A DNA stretch of 26,467 nucleotides from a virus, in IMG/VR virus record IMGVR_UViG_3300030109_000772, positions 1 through 26,467 of that record. One strand, written 5' to 3'. The notes under the pieces are model-generated. The model worked only from the letters and a program-made list of their open reading frames with translations. It was not told where the DNA came from and did not search any database. How positions within the stretch are numbered: the first letter of the stretch is position 1; each line of letters begins with the position of its first letter. The position numbers and the translations under genes were made by a program. Shown piece after piece: positions 8,175 through 16,214 of this stretch.

Positions 8175-9980
8175 ATGGCACAACAAGATTTATTTTCAAG
8201 ACTAAAACGATTGTTTTCAACAAATACCATCGTTAGAAATATAGGTGGTAAGAAATTAAAAATCGTAGATACAGGACAATTACAATCAAATGTTCAAACT
8301 AATTTAGTAGACAGATATACTAAGTTATATTCTAATATGCAACAATATGGTTACAACGACCAATTATATGCACAACAATTACGATTAGGATTGTTTAGGG
8401 ATTACGAATCTATGGATAGTGATTCTATCATCGCTTCTGCTTTAGATATTTATTCAGATGAATCAACAATGAAAAATGAATATGGTAAAGTATTAGATAT
8501 TAAAACAGACAATGACCAAATTTATGATGTTTTACATAATCTCTTTTATGATATTATTAATATAGAATTTAATCTATGGCCTTGGATTCGTAATATGAAT
8601 AAGTATGGTGATTTCTTTTTACAATTAGAAGTTGCTGAAAATTATGGTATAACAAATGTTACACCAATGTCCGCTTATGATGTAGCTCGTTTAGAAGGGC
8701 ACGATCCTAATAATCCATCTTTGGTACAATTTCAATTAACACCACAAGGTGATGCTAGTAGACACTCAGCTAAACAACAAGACCCAAAGACATTTGAGAA
8801 TTATGAAGTAGCTCACTTCAGACTTTTATCAGATTCTAATTATGTTCCATATGGTAGGTCACAATTAGAGGGTGGTAGAAAAGTGTGGAAACAATTAACT
8901 CTTATGGAAGATGCTATGTTGATACATCGTATAATGAGAGCGCCAGAAAAGAGAGTATTTAAATTAGACATTGGTAATATACCGCCAGCTGAAGTTGATA
9001 ATTATATGCAACAGGTAGTTAATAAAATGAAGAAGGCTCCTGTTATTGATGAAAAAACAGGTGATTACAATCTTCGTTATAATATCCAAAACCTTACAGA
9101 AGATTTCTTTTTACCTGTAAGAGGTGGAGATAGTGGAACTTCCATTGATAGTTTGGCTGGATTAACTTACGAGGCAGTTGAAGATATTGAATATTTAAAA
9201 AATAAATTATTGGCATCTCTAAGAGTTCCAAAGGCTTTCTTAGGATATGAAGAGGGATTGGGTTCTAAAGCTACATTAGCAGCTGAGGATGTTCGATTTG
9301 CCAGAACAATTGAAAGAATACAGAGAATTGTAGTTAGTGAATTGACTAAGATTGCTGTAGTTCATTTGTATTCTCAGGGATTTAGAGATCAAGAGCTTGT
9401 AAATTTTGATTTAGGTTTGACAAATCCATCTACAATATATGAACAGGAAAAAATTGAGTTGTGGAATAATAAAGCCTCACTTGCTGATTCTATGTTGAGA
9501 GATGGTTTAGTATCATCTGAATGGATTTACAAAAATGTATTTGGTTTTACCGATGAACAAATTAAAGAAAATGATGACCAAATAATTTTTGATTTTAAAA
9601 ATAAATTTAGAAGGCAACAAATTGAAGCTGAGGGTAATGATCCTGCTAAAAGTGGTGAGTCACAAGGAACACCATCTGATTTAGCGATGGGTAGAACAGG
9701 TCATGAGTTAGAAGATGAGGGTGGTTCAGAAAGAGGTGGACAACCTGGCGCTGGACGACCTAAAGAAGCTAATAAATATACTAAGGATAGTGGTGCGAGA
9801 GGTAGAGATCCTTTAGGAGCTCACGATAAAAAGATGGCTTATGGTGGAGTAGCTACTAAACATTATGAAAATTTGTTTAAACATTTGGGAAGTAATGCAA
9901 AAACACTACTTTCAGAAGCAAGTGAGGTAGAAGATGAATATAAAGATGAAGTATCTTCCCTCAATACTAAGAAAAATTAA
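8175..9980 (+). CDS. Portal vertex protein (gp20-like)
   Basis: 601 residues (T4 gp20: 524), start with AGAGG upstream. It is recognised by the T4-type portal order: DRYTKLYSNMQQYGYN, FRDYESMDSDSIIASALDIY, a long central clip/stem region with HRIMRAPEKRVFKLDIGN, and GYEEGLGSKATLAAEDVRFA. The dodecameric ring sits at one vertex, nucleates prohead assembly together with scaffold, and is the channel used by terminase. The C-terminal 110 residues are a low-complexity, Gly/Glu/Arg-rich extension (after FDFKNKFRRQQIEAEG) ending with LLSEASEVEDEY. The LSE|A at E581 fits the cleavage rule of T4-type prohead proteases, so the tail may be trimmed in the head; this is inference. It follows terminase directly, without the gp18/gp19 genes found between them in T4. 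Confidence 0.95.
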   Translation: MAQQDLFSRLKRLFSTNTIVRNIGGKKLKIVDTGQLQSNVQTNLVDRYTKLYSNMQQYGYNDQLYAQQLRLGLFRDYESMDSDSIIASALDIYSDESTMKNEYGKVLDIKTDNDQIYDVLHNLFYDIINIEFNLWPWIRNMNKYGDFFLQLEVAENYGITNVTPMSAYDVARLEGHDPNNPSLVQFQLTPQGDASRHSAKQQDPKTFENYEVAHFRLLSDSNYVPYGRSQLEGGRKVWKQLTLMEDAMLIHRIMRAPEKRVFKLDIGNIPPAEVDNYMQQVVNKMKKAPVIDEKTGDYNLRYNIQNLTEDFFLPVRGGDSGTSIDSLAGLTYEAVEDIEYLKNKLLASLRVPKAFLGYEEGLGSKATLAAEDVRFARTIERIQRIVVSELTKIAVVHLYSQGFRDQELVNFDLGLTNPSTIYEQEKIELWNNKASLADSMLRDGLVSSEWIYKNVFGFTDEQIKENDDQIIFDFKNKFRRQQIEAEGNDPAKSGESQGTPSDLAMGRTGHELEDEGGSERGGQPGAGRPKEANKYTKDSGARGRDPLGAHDKKMAYGGVATKHYENLFKHLGSNAKTLLSEASEVEDEYKDEVSSLNTKKN

Positions 9981-9987
9981 TTAATCA

Positions 9988-9996
9988 TATATTTAT
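9988..9996 (+). promoter_or_regulatory. Candidate late-promoter element TATATTTAT (copy 2)
   Basis: An exact TATATTTAT in the 50-base gap after the portal gene, 34 bases before the ATG at 10031. Its flanks (ATATATTTATATATGAA) closely match copy 1 at 1206, including the following ATATGAA. Confidence 0.4.
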
Positions 9997-10030
9997 ATAT
10001 GAAGAATTGTATAAATGATTGGAGTTCAAT

Positions 10031-10885
10031 ATGAGTTCAAAAACAAAACACTCAAAAATTCGTAATACCGGAATTTTATTTGAGTTACTAACTAGACAGA
10101 TTACGGTTGATGTGTTAAATAACGATAAGAAAGGTTCAGCAGCTAACATATTAAAAGAATTTTTTAATAAAAATACTCAATTGGGAAAAGAATATGAATT
10201 ATATAGAGTATTGACTGTTGAAAACTATAAATCAGAAACAAAAGCCAATCATTTAGTAGATGCTGTGATAAAGGCTAGACAAAAATTAAATGAAAGTTCT
10301 TTAAAAAGAGAAAAATATAATTTAATTAAAGAAGTTCGTTCAAATTATGACATAAATGATTTTTTTATGGCAAGAATTCCAAATTATAAAGTCAATGCTT
10401 CAATCTATAAGTTGTTTTCTATAAAAGAACCTACAAATCCTAAAGTAGAAACAGAAAGTCGTTTTACAATTATAGAAAATATAACTAGAAAGTCAATTTC
10501 AGCCAAAAAGAAAGAAGATGTAGTGGTTGAGGGATACAAAAAGCAAGAAAAAGATTTAAGATTACTTGCATATGGCATTTTAGTTGAAAAATTTAACAAA
10601 AAATATAGTACTCTTAGTAAAACTCAAAGAAATTTACTAAAAGAGTATATAAATAACATTTCTAATACAAATTCTCTTAAAGAGTTTATTGAAACCGAAA
10701 CAATTAAGGTAAAAAAAGAACTCCAATCACATTTACCTAAAGTTTCAGACAAAGTTACAAAGATTAAGCTAAAAGAAGCTATAAATCAAGCAGAAACTCT
10801 TATGAAAGGTAGAATAGTTGAGGATAAGCAAGTAGTTACACTAATGAGGTATTATCAATTAGTTAAGGAGCTAAAGAATGTCTAA
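10031..10885 (+). CDS. Conserved head-region protein of unknown function
   Basis: 284 residues from the ATG at 10031, chosen over the TTG at 10019 because GGAG then lies seven bases upstream. It is almost wholly helical and rich in Lys/Glu/Asn. The N-terminus (SKTKHSKIRNTGILFELLTRQ) is, as far as I remember, a conserved feature of T4-like phages from seawater, where the protein sits between portal and prohead protease; its function is not known. Other visible parts are a Lys-rich middle (ISAKKKEDVVVEGYKKQEKD) and a helical C-terminus ending TLMRYYQLVKELKNV. There is no catalytic motif. Position suggests a prohead core or assembly role. It overlaps the next gene by eight bases. Confidence 0.7.
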   Translation: MSSKTKHSKIRNTGILFELLTRQITVDVLNNDKKGSAANILKEFFNKNTQLGKEYELYRVLTVENYKSETKANHLVDAVIKARQKLNESSLKREKYNLIKEVRSNYDINDFFMARIPNYKVNASIYKLFSIKEPTNPKVETESRFTIIENITRKSISAKKKEDVVVEGYKKQEKDLRLLAYGILVEKFNKKYSTLSKTQRNLLKEYINNISNTNSLKEFIETETIKVKKELQSHLPKVSDKVTKIKLKEAINQAETLMKGRIVEDKQVVTLMRYYQLVKELKNV

Positions 10886-11306
10886 AATGGACAAACTCAA
10901 AGAAATTATTCGTGAGTTAATTAGAAAAGAACTTTCGGAAGCATCTGTAACTGGTGATATAGCTGGCTATCAAACGCCGTACGCTTTTACTGGCAAATCT
11001 GCTAAAGGTAAGAAAAAGAAAAAGAAAATTTCTACCAATTCAACAGGATATAATGTAGTAAAAGAGGGAAAGTATCACGATTATAGAAATGATGAAAGTT
11101 TAACACCAAAACAAAAGATTGGTCGTTCAATGAGAGAGATTAGGGATTCTCTTAATGAATTAAATAAATTAGTAAAGATGAATGTTCGTCTTAAAAATGA
11201 ATTGAATGTCGATTCAAGGTCATATTGGAAAAATACCCATAAGGCTTTAAACAAAATAAGTGAGAGGTTAGTAAAACTAGCAAACAAAGTTGGTCAGTTA
11301 CAGTAG
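10878..11306 (+). CDS. Small prohead-core-like protein
   Basis: 142 residues, overlapping the upstream gene by eight bases. It starts with an amphipathic helix (MDKLKEIIRELIRKELSEAS) ending in LSE|A at E21, a fit to T4-type prohead protease sites. Next comes TGDIAGYQTPYAFTGKSAKG, a motif I recall from small head-region proteins of marine T4-like phages, then a Lys block (KGKKKKKKIS). The C-terminal half is helical, with likely coiled coils (MREIRDSLNELNKLVKMN and HKALNKISERLVKLANKV). This build (targeting-type helix, cleavage site, basic body) is consistent with an internal head protein that could bind packaged DNA. No enzyme motif is seen. The role is inferred from layout and position. Confidence 0.65.
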   Translation: MSKMDKLKEIIRELIRKELSEASVTGDIAGYQTPYAFTGKSAKGKKKKKKISTNSTGYNVVKEGKYHDYRNDESLTPKQKIGRSMREIRDSLNELNKLVKMNVRLKNELNVDSRSYWKNTHKALNKISERLVKLANKVGQLQ

Positions 11307-11313
11307 GTTCACT

Positions 11314-11499
11314 ATGGCGTTTGAGGATAAGAAGAAGTCCTATATGGACACTCTTTTTAGTATTTCAACTCTGTTAAAGAGATGGCAGGTAGAGATACAG
11401 AAAAAAGATGTAGATAAGAATTATATGTTAAGGAGACTTGGCCAATGGATAGAACAATTGGAAAGTCTTAGACACGAAATAATGATGGAGAAAGACTAA
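11314..11499 (+). CDS. Very small helical protein of unknown function
   Basis: 61 residues from the ATG at 11314; the longer frame from TTG at 11290 would overlap the upstream gene and has no better ribosome binding site. AGG lies six bases before the ATG. The protein is helical and charged (MDTLFSISTLLKRWQVEIQK, LGQWIEQLESLRHEIMMEKD), with amphipathic spacing that suggests a small helical hairpin. Its stop overlaps the next ATG (TAATG). Small helical proteins at this place in T4-like genomes are often prohead core components (the gp67/gp68 position), but I see no direct match. Confidence 0.55.
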   Translation: MAFEDKKKSYMDTLFSISTLLKRWQVEIQKKDVDKNYMLRRLGQWIEQLESLRHEIMMEKD

Positions 11500-12362
11500 T
11501 GATTTCACTATTAGAAATTGCAACAAATATGAATGAGGCTGATGTCGATGATGATAAAATCGTCAAGTATAAAGACAAAGAGGGTGAGTCTCAAGAAATG
11601 ACTGCTGGTGCTGCTAAAAAGCAACCAGATGACCATCCAGCAAAAGTTGCTTATAATAAAATGTCAGGTGATGATGGCGATGATAGTGAAAAGGATTCTG
11701 GTGGTAAATTAGGTAGTGGTGATTTTGATAGAGATAGTGATGATGATGCCAAACCTGATACAGATGATGGTGATGCTGACGATGATGCTGGAGATGACGA
11801 TACTGATGTGTCTAAAATAGATCCTGAAATGTTAGCCGATGTAGGAGATATTGAAAGTGGTACTGATTTAGATAGATTTATAAATGATAATGGTGATAAA
11901 TTATCAGACCAACAAGAAGATGATTTGTATAAAGTTCAAGAAAAATTAGATGATGATAGTATATCTTCATTAGCAGCAAAAAATGAAATTAAAGGAATTT
12001 TATATCACGGTAGTAAAACTAATGCTACTCAGATTTCTGATGATAATTATGGTATGATTGATGCAGGTGATATACAAAAAACAATAATGGATGATCCTGA
12101 AATATCAAAAATATTAGGCGATGAAGATGATGTATATTTTGATGGGGATGAATTAGTTAGTTCAAAATATGATGATGAAACAGTTACAAGAGTTACTGGT
12201 TTTATGACTATCGGAGATTTAAAAAAGAAAATTAAAGATTTTGCAAAAACTAAAAAAGAATCAGTTAGAGTAATCAACGGAAAAAAATATAAAGCAGTAA
12301 AAGAATCAAAGAACCATCCTCTAAAACAAATTTATGACAGAACATTTAGGAGCTTAAAATGA
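11499..12362 (+). CDS. Acidic head-region protein
   Basis: 287 residues, coupled to the preceding gene by TAATG and to the protease gene by ATGA. The N-terminus MISLLEIATNMNEADVDDDK has LLE|I and MNE|A, prohead-protease-like sites close to the start. Residues 22-55 (IVKYKDKEGESQEMTAGA, then DHPAKVAYNKM) form a segment I recall as recurring in marine phage structural proteins. Residues 56-105 are an extremely acidic, low-complexity Asp/Gly run; the remainder is helical, with many Asp, and ends with a basic tail (VRVINGKKYKAVKESKNH). The acid-rich body resembles scaffold or core proteins, which fill the prohead and are digested or expelled. It sits directly before the protease, as small core proteins do in T4. 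Confidence 0.6.
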   Translation: MISLLEIATNMNEADVDDDKIVKYKDKEGESQEMTAGAAKKQPDDHPAKVAYNKMSGDDGDDSEKDSGGKLGSGDFDRDSDDDAKPDTDDGDADDDAGDDDTDVSKIDPEMLADVGDIESGTDLDRFINDNGDKLSDQQEDDLYKVQEKLDDDSISSLAAKNEIKGILYHGSKTNATQISDDNYGMIDAGDIQKTIMDDPEISKILGDEDDVYFDGDELVSSKYDDETVTRVTGFMTIGDLKKKIKDFAKTKKESVRVINGKKYKAVKESKNHPLKQIYDRTFRSLK

Positions 12363-12958
12363 GACAATTAATAGTAGATTACTTACCATTTGAAATACAA
12401 GCCGATCAAATCAATGAGGCTATGAAAGAAAACAACGGAAAGCTCGTTGTTAAAGGTGTTCTTCAAAGAGCAGACACCAAAAATCAAAATGGTAGAGTAT
12501 ATCCAAAAGAAATTTTAGTAAGAGAAGCGAAGAAGTATTCTGCTAATTTCGTAAAACAAAAAAGAGCTATGGGTGAATTAGACCATCCTGAATCATCTGT
12601 TGTTAATTTACAGAATGTATCTCATAATGTAACAGATATGAATTTTAATGGAGATGATTTAGTTGGTACAGTAGAAGTCTTAACTACACCAAGTGGAAAC
12701 ATTTTAAGAGAATTATTTAAGAATGGTATTAAGTTAGGTATATCTTCTCGTGGTATGGGTTCTGTTGAAACTATGAATGAAAATGGTGCACAAGAGGTGC
12801 AAGATGATTTTGAATTAATTGCTTTTGACTTCGTTTCTAATCCATCTACGCATGGTGCTTTTCTTCATCCAATGAATGAGAGTGTGGAAAATATTGCTGT
12901 CCGTGATACTAAGTATGGTAGAGTCGAAGCAGTAATTAATGATATAATGAGAGGCTAA
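12359..12958 (+). CDS. Prohead core protease (gp21-like, family S77)
   Basis: 199 residues (T4 gp21: 212), overlapping the preceding gene by ATGA. The herpesvirus-assemblin-like phage protease pattern is clear: GRVYPKEIL (46-53), GELDHP with H76, the nucleophile motif LGISSRGMGSV with S129/S130, and FDFVSNPSTHGAF with D157. In T4 the enzyme is built into the prohead core, activates itself, and then cuts scaffold, capsid and internal proteins after Glu in [L/I]-x-E sites. A matching site, QINE|A (E20), lies near its own N-terminus, as expected for self-processing. Its likely substrates in the window are the scaffold, the major capsid protein and several neighbours. Confidence 0.93.
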   Translation: MRQLIVDYLPFEIQADQINEAMKENNGKLVVKGVLQRADTKNQNGRVYPKEILVREAKKYSANFVKQKRAMGELDHPESSVVNLQNVSHNVTDMNFNGDDLVGTVEVLTTPSGNILRELFKNGIKLGISSRGMGSVETMNENGAQEVQDDFELIAFDFVSNPSTHGAFLHPMNESVENIAVRDTKYGRVEAVINDIMRG

Positions 12959-14098
12959 ATGCCAGCTAAATCCAAACAACAACAAAAGTTTATGGGTATA
13001 GTTAGGGCGATACAAAAGGGTGAAGCGCCCGCTGGAAAATTTTCAAAAGCAGCTCAGAAAGCTGCTAAGTCTATGAAGAAAGGTAGTGTAAGGAAGTATG
13101 CTAAAACAAAGCACGATGACTTACCAAAAAAAGTAAAGGAAGAAAAGAAAAGGGATTACAAAGCTGAGTATAAGAAATTTCAATCTTCTACGAAAGCTAA
13201 GAAATACAGAGCTGAATTAAATAAGTATAATCGTAAGAAAGGTACTTATGGAAATGGTGATGGTAAAGACGCATCACATAAGGGAGGAAAGATAGTGGGA
13301 TTTGAATCACAATCTAAAAACAGAGGAAGAGCTGAAAAAAGTCGATTGAAGAAAGAGGCTGTCATTACCGAAAATCCTGCAGTTATAGCTACAGCAGCTA
13401 GAATGGCAATACAAAACGCACAAGGTAAAAAAGTATCTGTAAATACTGCACGCCAAACATCTTATGCTAAGAAAGATCCTTCTGCTCATAAAAAAGCTAA
13501 AAGTATTTTTCAAAGAATTAAAGACAAATTTAAGAAAAAAGATAAGCCAGCTCCGAAAAAACAATCTAAATCAGATGTAGATTTTTACAAAAGACAATAC
13601 ACAGGTGAATCCGTAGTTGAAAAAGTAACATATCACGATGGTGGTAGAACTGTTGGTATAGATGTTAGAGATTTATATAATTATCTGTTGGCTTTAAAGA
13701 AAGCCAATCCTGCTAAATTTAAAAAAGATATGCAAAATAGACATATTAAAGCTATATTTAAAAGATATTCTAAAGGTGGAGAAATGTATCAAGAAGGTTT
13801 TGGTGGGGAATTAAAAGGAAAAGCTAAACAAAAATTTGAAAAAGCAAGAAAAGAAAATGCTGAAGTATTGGGATATAAACTTACTGGCAAAAGTGATATA
13901 AATGAAGTTAATATAAAAGATATACAATCAGTTCTTAAAAAAAAACAAGCCAAAAAGATTAATGGTATGTATATGGATATGACAACTGCTAATGCTATTA
14001 TGACAGTTTATAAAGCACTTAACAAATCTAATCAAAAAAAATTCACTAAATTACCATTAAGGAAAATGGTAGATGTAACTTGGAAGTTAGTAAAGTGA
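12959..14098 (+). CDS. Basic mosaic protein with DUF3008-like N-terminus
   Basis: 379 residues, starting right after the protease stop, AGAGG upstream. Residues 1-60 match the DUF3008 pattern (PAKSKQQQKFMGIVRAIQKG, then KSMKKGSVRKYAKTKHDDLP). Residues 65-125 form a second module (EYKKFQSSTKAKKYRAELNK, KGTYGNGDGKDASHKGGKIV, KNRGRAEKSRLKK) that I recall from many viral proteins. After a helical and Lys-rich part comes DVDFYKRQYTGES and a C-terminal module (VLKKKQAKKINGMYMDMTT, ANAIMTVYKALNKSNQKKF). The protein is strongly basic, like DNA-bound internal head proteins, and contains VITE|N and INE|V sites that a gp21 protease might cut. No catalytic motif is seen. Function unknown; a packaged DNA- or RNA-binding protein is the best guess. 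Confidence 0.65.
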   Translation: MPAKSKQQQKFMGIVRAIQKGEAPAGKFSKAAQKAAKSMKKGSVRKYAKTKHDDLPKKVKEEKKRDYKAEYKKFQSSTKAKKYRAELNKYNRKKGTYGNGDGKDASHKGGKIVGFESQSKNRGRAEKSRLKKEAVITENPAVIATAARMAIQNAQGKKVSVNTARQTSYAKKDPSAHKKAKSIFQRIKDKFKKKDKPAPKKQSKSDVDFYKRQYTGESVVEKVTYHDGGRTVGIDVRDLYNYLLALKKANPAKFKKDMQNRHIKAIFKRYSKGGEMYQEGFGGELKGKAKQKFEKARKENAEVLGYKLTGKSDINEVNIKDIQSVLKKKQAKKINGMYMDMTTANAIMTVYKALNKSNQKKFTKLPLRKMVDVTWKLVK

Positions 14099-14118
14099 TA
14101 AGAAAAATTAATAAATTA

Positions 14119-14127
14119 GATATTTAT
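14119..14127 (+). promoter_or_regulatory. Candidate late-promoter element GATATTTAT (copy 3)
   Basis: GATATTTAT, one base different from the TATATTTAT of the other copies, in the 46-base gap before the ATG at 14145, 17 bases upstream of it. It is part of a short near-palindrome (AGATATTTATATCT, 14118-14131), so the direction of action is open. Confidence 0.35.
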
Positions 14128-14144
14128 ATCTAAGGAGAAAAACT

Positions 14145-14777
14145 ATGTCAAATATTAAACTAAAAGATTTATTGAATGAAGTGGGATTGAGTGGAGTAGT
14201 TTCACGAAGTCCGTGGGCTAAAAACGAAGAAAAAAAACCACAAATAAATGTAAAAGAATTAGTTAATTCTATTAACAATTATAGTTCTTTAGGTGAAAAT
14301 ATTTATGGTAATGGCAATTTAAAACAAGTAGCAGAAACACTTTCAAAAATGGCTGAGGGTGCTGCACAACATACACTTTCTGAAACAGAAGATATGTTTG
14401 ACAAAGTTACTGTTAGTCGTAATATGAAAGAACTCACAGGTTTATCTAAACAATTTGGCAAAGTAGCTATGGAAGCTAACTCTCTTCAAGAAAGAATGAC
14501 AGGTCTTTATGAGGATATGGGAAATATTTTAGGAAGATATTATAAGATAAACGAAAAGCACGTTCGAGGTCACGATGACGATGATAGAGATATGAGAGAT
14601 GATATGGATGAAGCTGATAAAATGATGTTCAGAGAAGAAGATGATTATAAGGCATTCTTTAAAAAAGCTATGAAAAAATTTAATGTATCTGATATTGAAG
14701 ATATGAATGATGAAGAGAAAAAAGACTTCTTCAATTATGTAGATAGAAATTATAAGGCGAAAAAAGAAACAGATTAG
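14145..14777 (+). CDS. Head-region protein with capsid-targeting-like N-terminus
   Basis: 210 residues, strong ribosome binding site (AAGGAG). The first 12 residues, MSNIKLKDLLNE|VGLSG, look like the T4 capsid-targeting sequences that end in a prohead-protease site. The middle is helical (QVAETLSKMAEGAAQHTL; RNMKELTGLSKQFGKVAMEA) with a probable coiled coil to about residue 135. It is followed by a His/Asp/Arg run (KHVRGHDDDDRDMRDDMDEA) and a C-terminal helical module DYKAFFKKAMKKFNVSDIED, KDFFNYVDRNYKAK, which I recall as a recurrent tail of marine phage structural proteins. No enzyme motif. Likely a head core or internal protein by position and N-terminus; this is inference. Confidence 0.65.
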   Translation: MSNIKLKDLLNEVGLSGVVSRSPWAKNEEKKPQINVKELVNSINNYSSLGENIYGNGNLKQVAETLSKMAEGAAQHTLSETEDMFDKVTVSRNMKELTGLSKQFGKVAMEANSLQERMTGLYEDMGNILGRYYKINEKHVRGHDDDDRDMRDDMDEADKMMFREEDDYKAFFKKAMKKFNVSDIEDMNDEEKKDFFNYVDRNYKAKKETD

Positions 14778-14785
14778 AGGTAAAT

Positions 14786-15013
14786 ATGGCAATAAAGGTT
14801 GTTGTAAAAAATAATAATTACGAAAAAGCTCTTAGTATATTTAAGAGAAAAGTAAAAGATTCCAATTTAATGTATGATTTAAGAGAGCGTGAGTTCTACA
14901 AAAAACCATCTGATATTAAAAAAGAAAAGAAAAGTAAGGCAAAAGCTCGTAATTATTGGAAAAAAGTTAAACTATTAGAAGAAGATAGTCGTAAAAGAGG
15001 AAGAAAATTTTAA
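14786..15013 (+). CDS. rpsU: Ribosomal protein bS21 homologue
   Basis: 75 residues (bacterial bS21: about 60-71), AGAGG upstream. The bS21 signature is plain: KVVVKNNNYEKALSIFKRKV, then the LREREFYKKPS motif, then a Lys/Arg-rich helical tail (KKEKKSKAKARNYWKKVK) ending RKRGRKF. bS21 binds the 30S platform near the anti-Shine-Dalgarno end of 16S rRNA and influences initiation. Phage copies are established in the literature, including in pelagiphages. A phage copy may replace or supplement the host protein and favour phage mRNAs; that is inference. It sits in the head block, eight bases after the previous gene and before the scaffold leader, so it is probably expressed late with structural proteins. 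Confidence 0.85.
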   Translation: MAIKVVVKNNNYEKALSIFKRKVKDSNLMYDLREREFYKKPSDIKKEKKSKAKARNYWKKVKLLEEDSRKRGRKF

Positions 15014-15018
15014 TTTTT

Positions 15019-15027
15019 TATATTTAT
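15019..15027 (+). promoter_or_regulatory. Candidate late-promoter element TATATTTAT (copy 4)
   Basis: Exact TATATTTAT just after the bS21 stop, inside the T/A-rich stretch 15010-15037. The next start codon (15136) is 108 bases on, so a transcript starting near here would carry a leader of about 100 bases containing two hairpins. Confidence 0.4.
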
Positions 15028-15044
15028 ATATATAAAAACTAAAC

Positions 15045-15111
15045 ACACCGTTCCTATCATATACGGTGTAACCGAAATATAATAATTCTATTATAGTTCC
15101 CAATAACTATA
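15045..15111 (+). promoter_or_regulatory. Two-hairpin leader upstream of the scaffold gene
   Basis: Two perfect inverted repeats lie in the 122-base gap before the scaffold gene. Hairpin A: ACACCGT (15045-15051) with ACGGTGT (15063-15069), 11-base loop. Hairpin B: TATAGTT (15092-15098) with AACTATA (15105-15111), 6-base loop. Neither is followed by a T-run, so they do not look like intrinsic terminators. As 5' leader elements they could affect mRNA stability or processing of the scaffold and capsid message. The ribosome binding site AGGAG at 15123-15127 lies outside both stems. Confidence 0.45.
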
Positions 15112-15135
15112 CTAAATCCAAACAGGAGAATAACA

Positions 15136-16200
15136 ATGGATGATCTCTTAAAAGAGGCAATTGCTGACGCTAAAGCAGTTCGTGAAACAGCTTTAGAAAA
15201 TGCAAAGATGGCTTTAGAAGAGGCTTTCACTCCAAGATTGCAGAATATGCTTTCTCAAAAGATTCAGACAGAAATGGAAGATGAAGATGAGGAAAAGCAA
15301 GATGAAATCTCATACAAAGAAGATGACGAAGATCCTTCAGACGAAGAAGCGCCAGAAGAAATGGCGATGAAAGATGCTGACGAAGATCCTTCTGACGAAG
15401 ATTCTGATGAGATGGATGAATCTGAAATAATCGAAATCGATGGTGTTAAATATGCACCAGTAGTCGCTGAAGAAGAAGATGAAGAAGATGAAATGGAAGA
15501 AGGCGAAGATAAAGAAGATGACGATATGGAAGAAGATCTTGATTTAGAAGCTGTAATTAAAGAGCTGGAGTCTGAAATCGATGAAATCGCTAAAGATGAT
15601 GATGATGAAAAGAATGAGGAAATCGAAGAAGGTGAAGAAATTGAAGAAAATGATGTATCTTCTGGCATAGGCAAAGGAACAGGAGTCAATAAAAAGGCTA
15701 ATGATTCCTCTGGTGTCGGAAGTGACGGAAAAGCTAAACTCAAAGAGAATGAAGAAGTTGATGAAGATGTAGATCTTGATGAAGTTCTTAAAGCTCTTTC
15801 TGAGGAAGAAGATGAAGATGAGAAAAAGGATGAAGTTGCAGAACTTAAATCCGATCTTGAAGAACATCGTTCCGTAATCGAAACTCTTCGTGGAAAGCTA
15901 AATGAAGTCAATTTGCTAAATGCTAAACTTTTATTCACAAACAAACTGTTCAGAAAGCACGGTTTGTCTAACGAACAGAAGATGAAAGTCGTTGAGCAAT
16001 TCGATAGAGCATCAAACCTTAGAGAAGTTAAGTTAGTGTATTCTACACTTGGCGAATCTTTTGGTGCTAGGAAAAATGAAATTAATGAATCTAAGGGAAG
16101 CGCTTCCAAACCAGTAGCGTCTACCAAACCTGAAAAAGAAGTAATAACTGAAAGTTCAGATTTGAGAGACAGGTTTAAGAAGTTAGCTAACCTTATTTAA
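15136..16200 (+). CDS. Prohead core scaffolding protein (gp22-like)
   Basis: 354 residues (T4 gp22: 269) with AGGAG upstream. The N-terminal helix (MDDLLKEAIADAKAVRETAL) is followed by about 180 residues of extreme Glu/Asp richness, including two near-identical DEDPSDEEAPEEMAM / DEDPSDEDSDEMD segments and IIEIDGVKYAPVVAEE. The C-terminal region holds the scaffold-type part: a coiled coil (AELKSDLEEHRSVIETLRGK, then NLLNAKLLFTNKLFRKHGL) and NEQKMKVVEQFDRASNLREV. In T4, gp22 forms the inner core on which the capsid assembles, and is cut to small peptides by gp21. Candidate sites here include LKE|A (E7) and VITE|S near the end. Position directly before the capsid gene supports the call. The acidic expansion is longer than in T4. 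Confidence 0.88.
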   Translation: MDDLLKEAIADAKAVRETALENAKMALEEAFTPRLQNMLSQKIQTEMEDEDEEKQDEISYKEDDEDPSDEEAPEEMAMKDADEDPSDEDSDEMDESEIIEIDGVKYAPVVAEEEDEEDEMEEGEDKEDDDMEEDLDLEAVIKELESEIDEIAKDDDDEKNEEIEEGEEIEENDVSSGIGKGTGVNKKANDSSGVGSDGKAKLKENEEVDEDVDLDEVLKALSEEEDEDEKKDEVAELKSDLEEHRSVIETLRGKLNEVNLLNAKLLFTNKLFRKHGLSNEQKMKVVEQFDRASNLREVKLVYSTLGESFGARKNEINESKGSASKPVASTKPEKEVITESSDLRDRFKKLANLI

Positions 16201-16214
16201 TTGGGAGACATATA

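Noticed and set aside
15045-15069. Hairpin after bS21 as an intrinsic terminator
   Set aside because: The stem is not followed by a T-run; the sequence after it is ACCGAAATATAA.
15264-16127. 287-codon Ser-rich frame on the - strand
   Set aside because: Antisense of the Glu/Asp-rich scaffold gene (GAA/GAT read backwards as TTC/ATC and shifted to TCT/TCA); no ribosome binding site.
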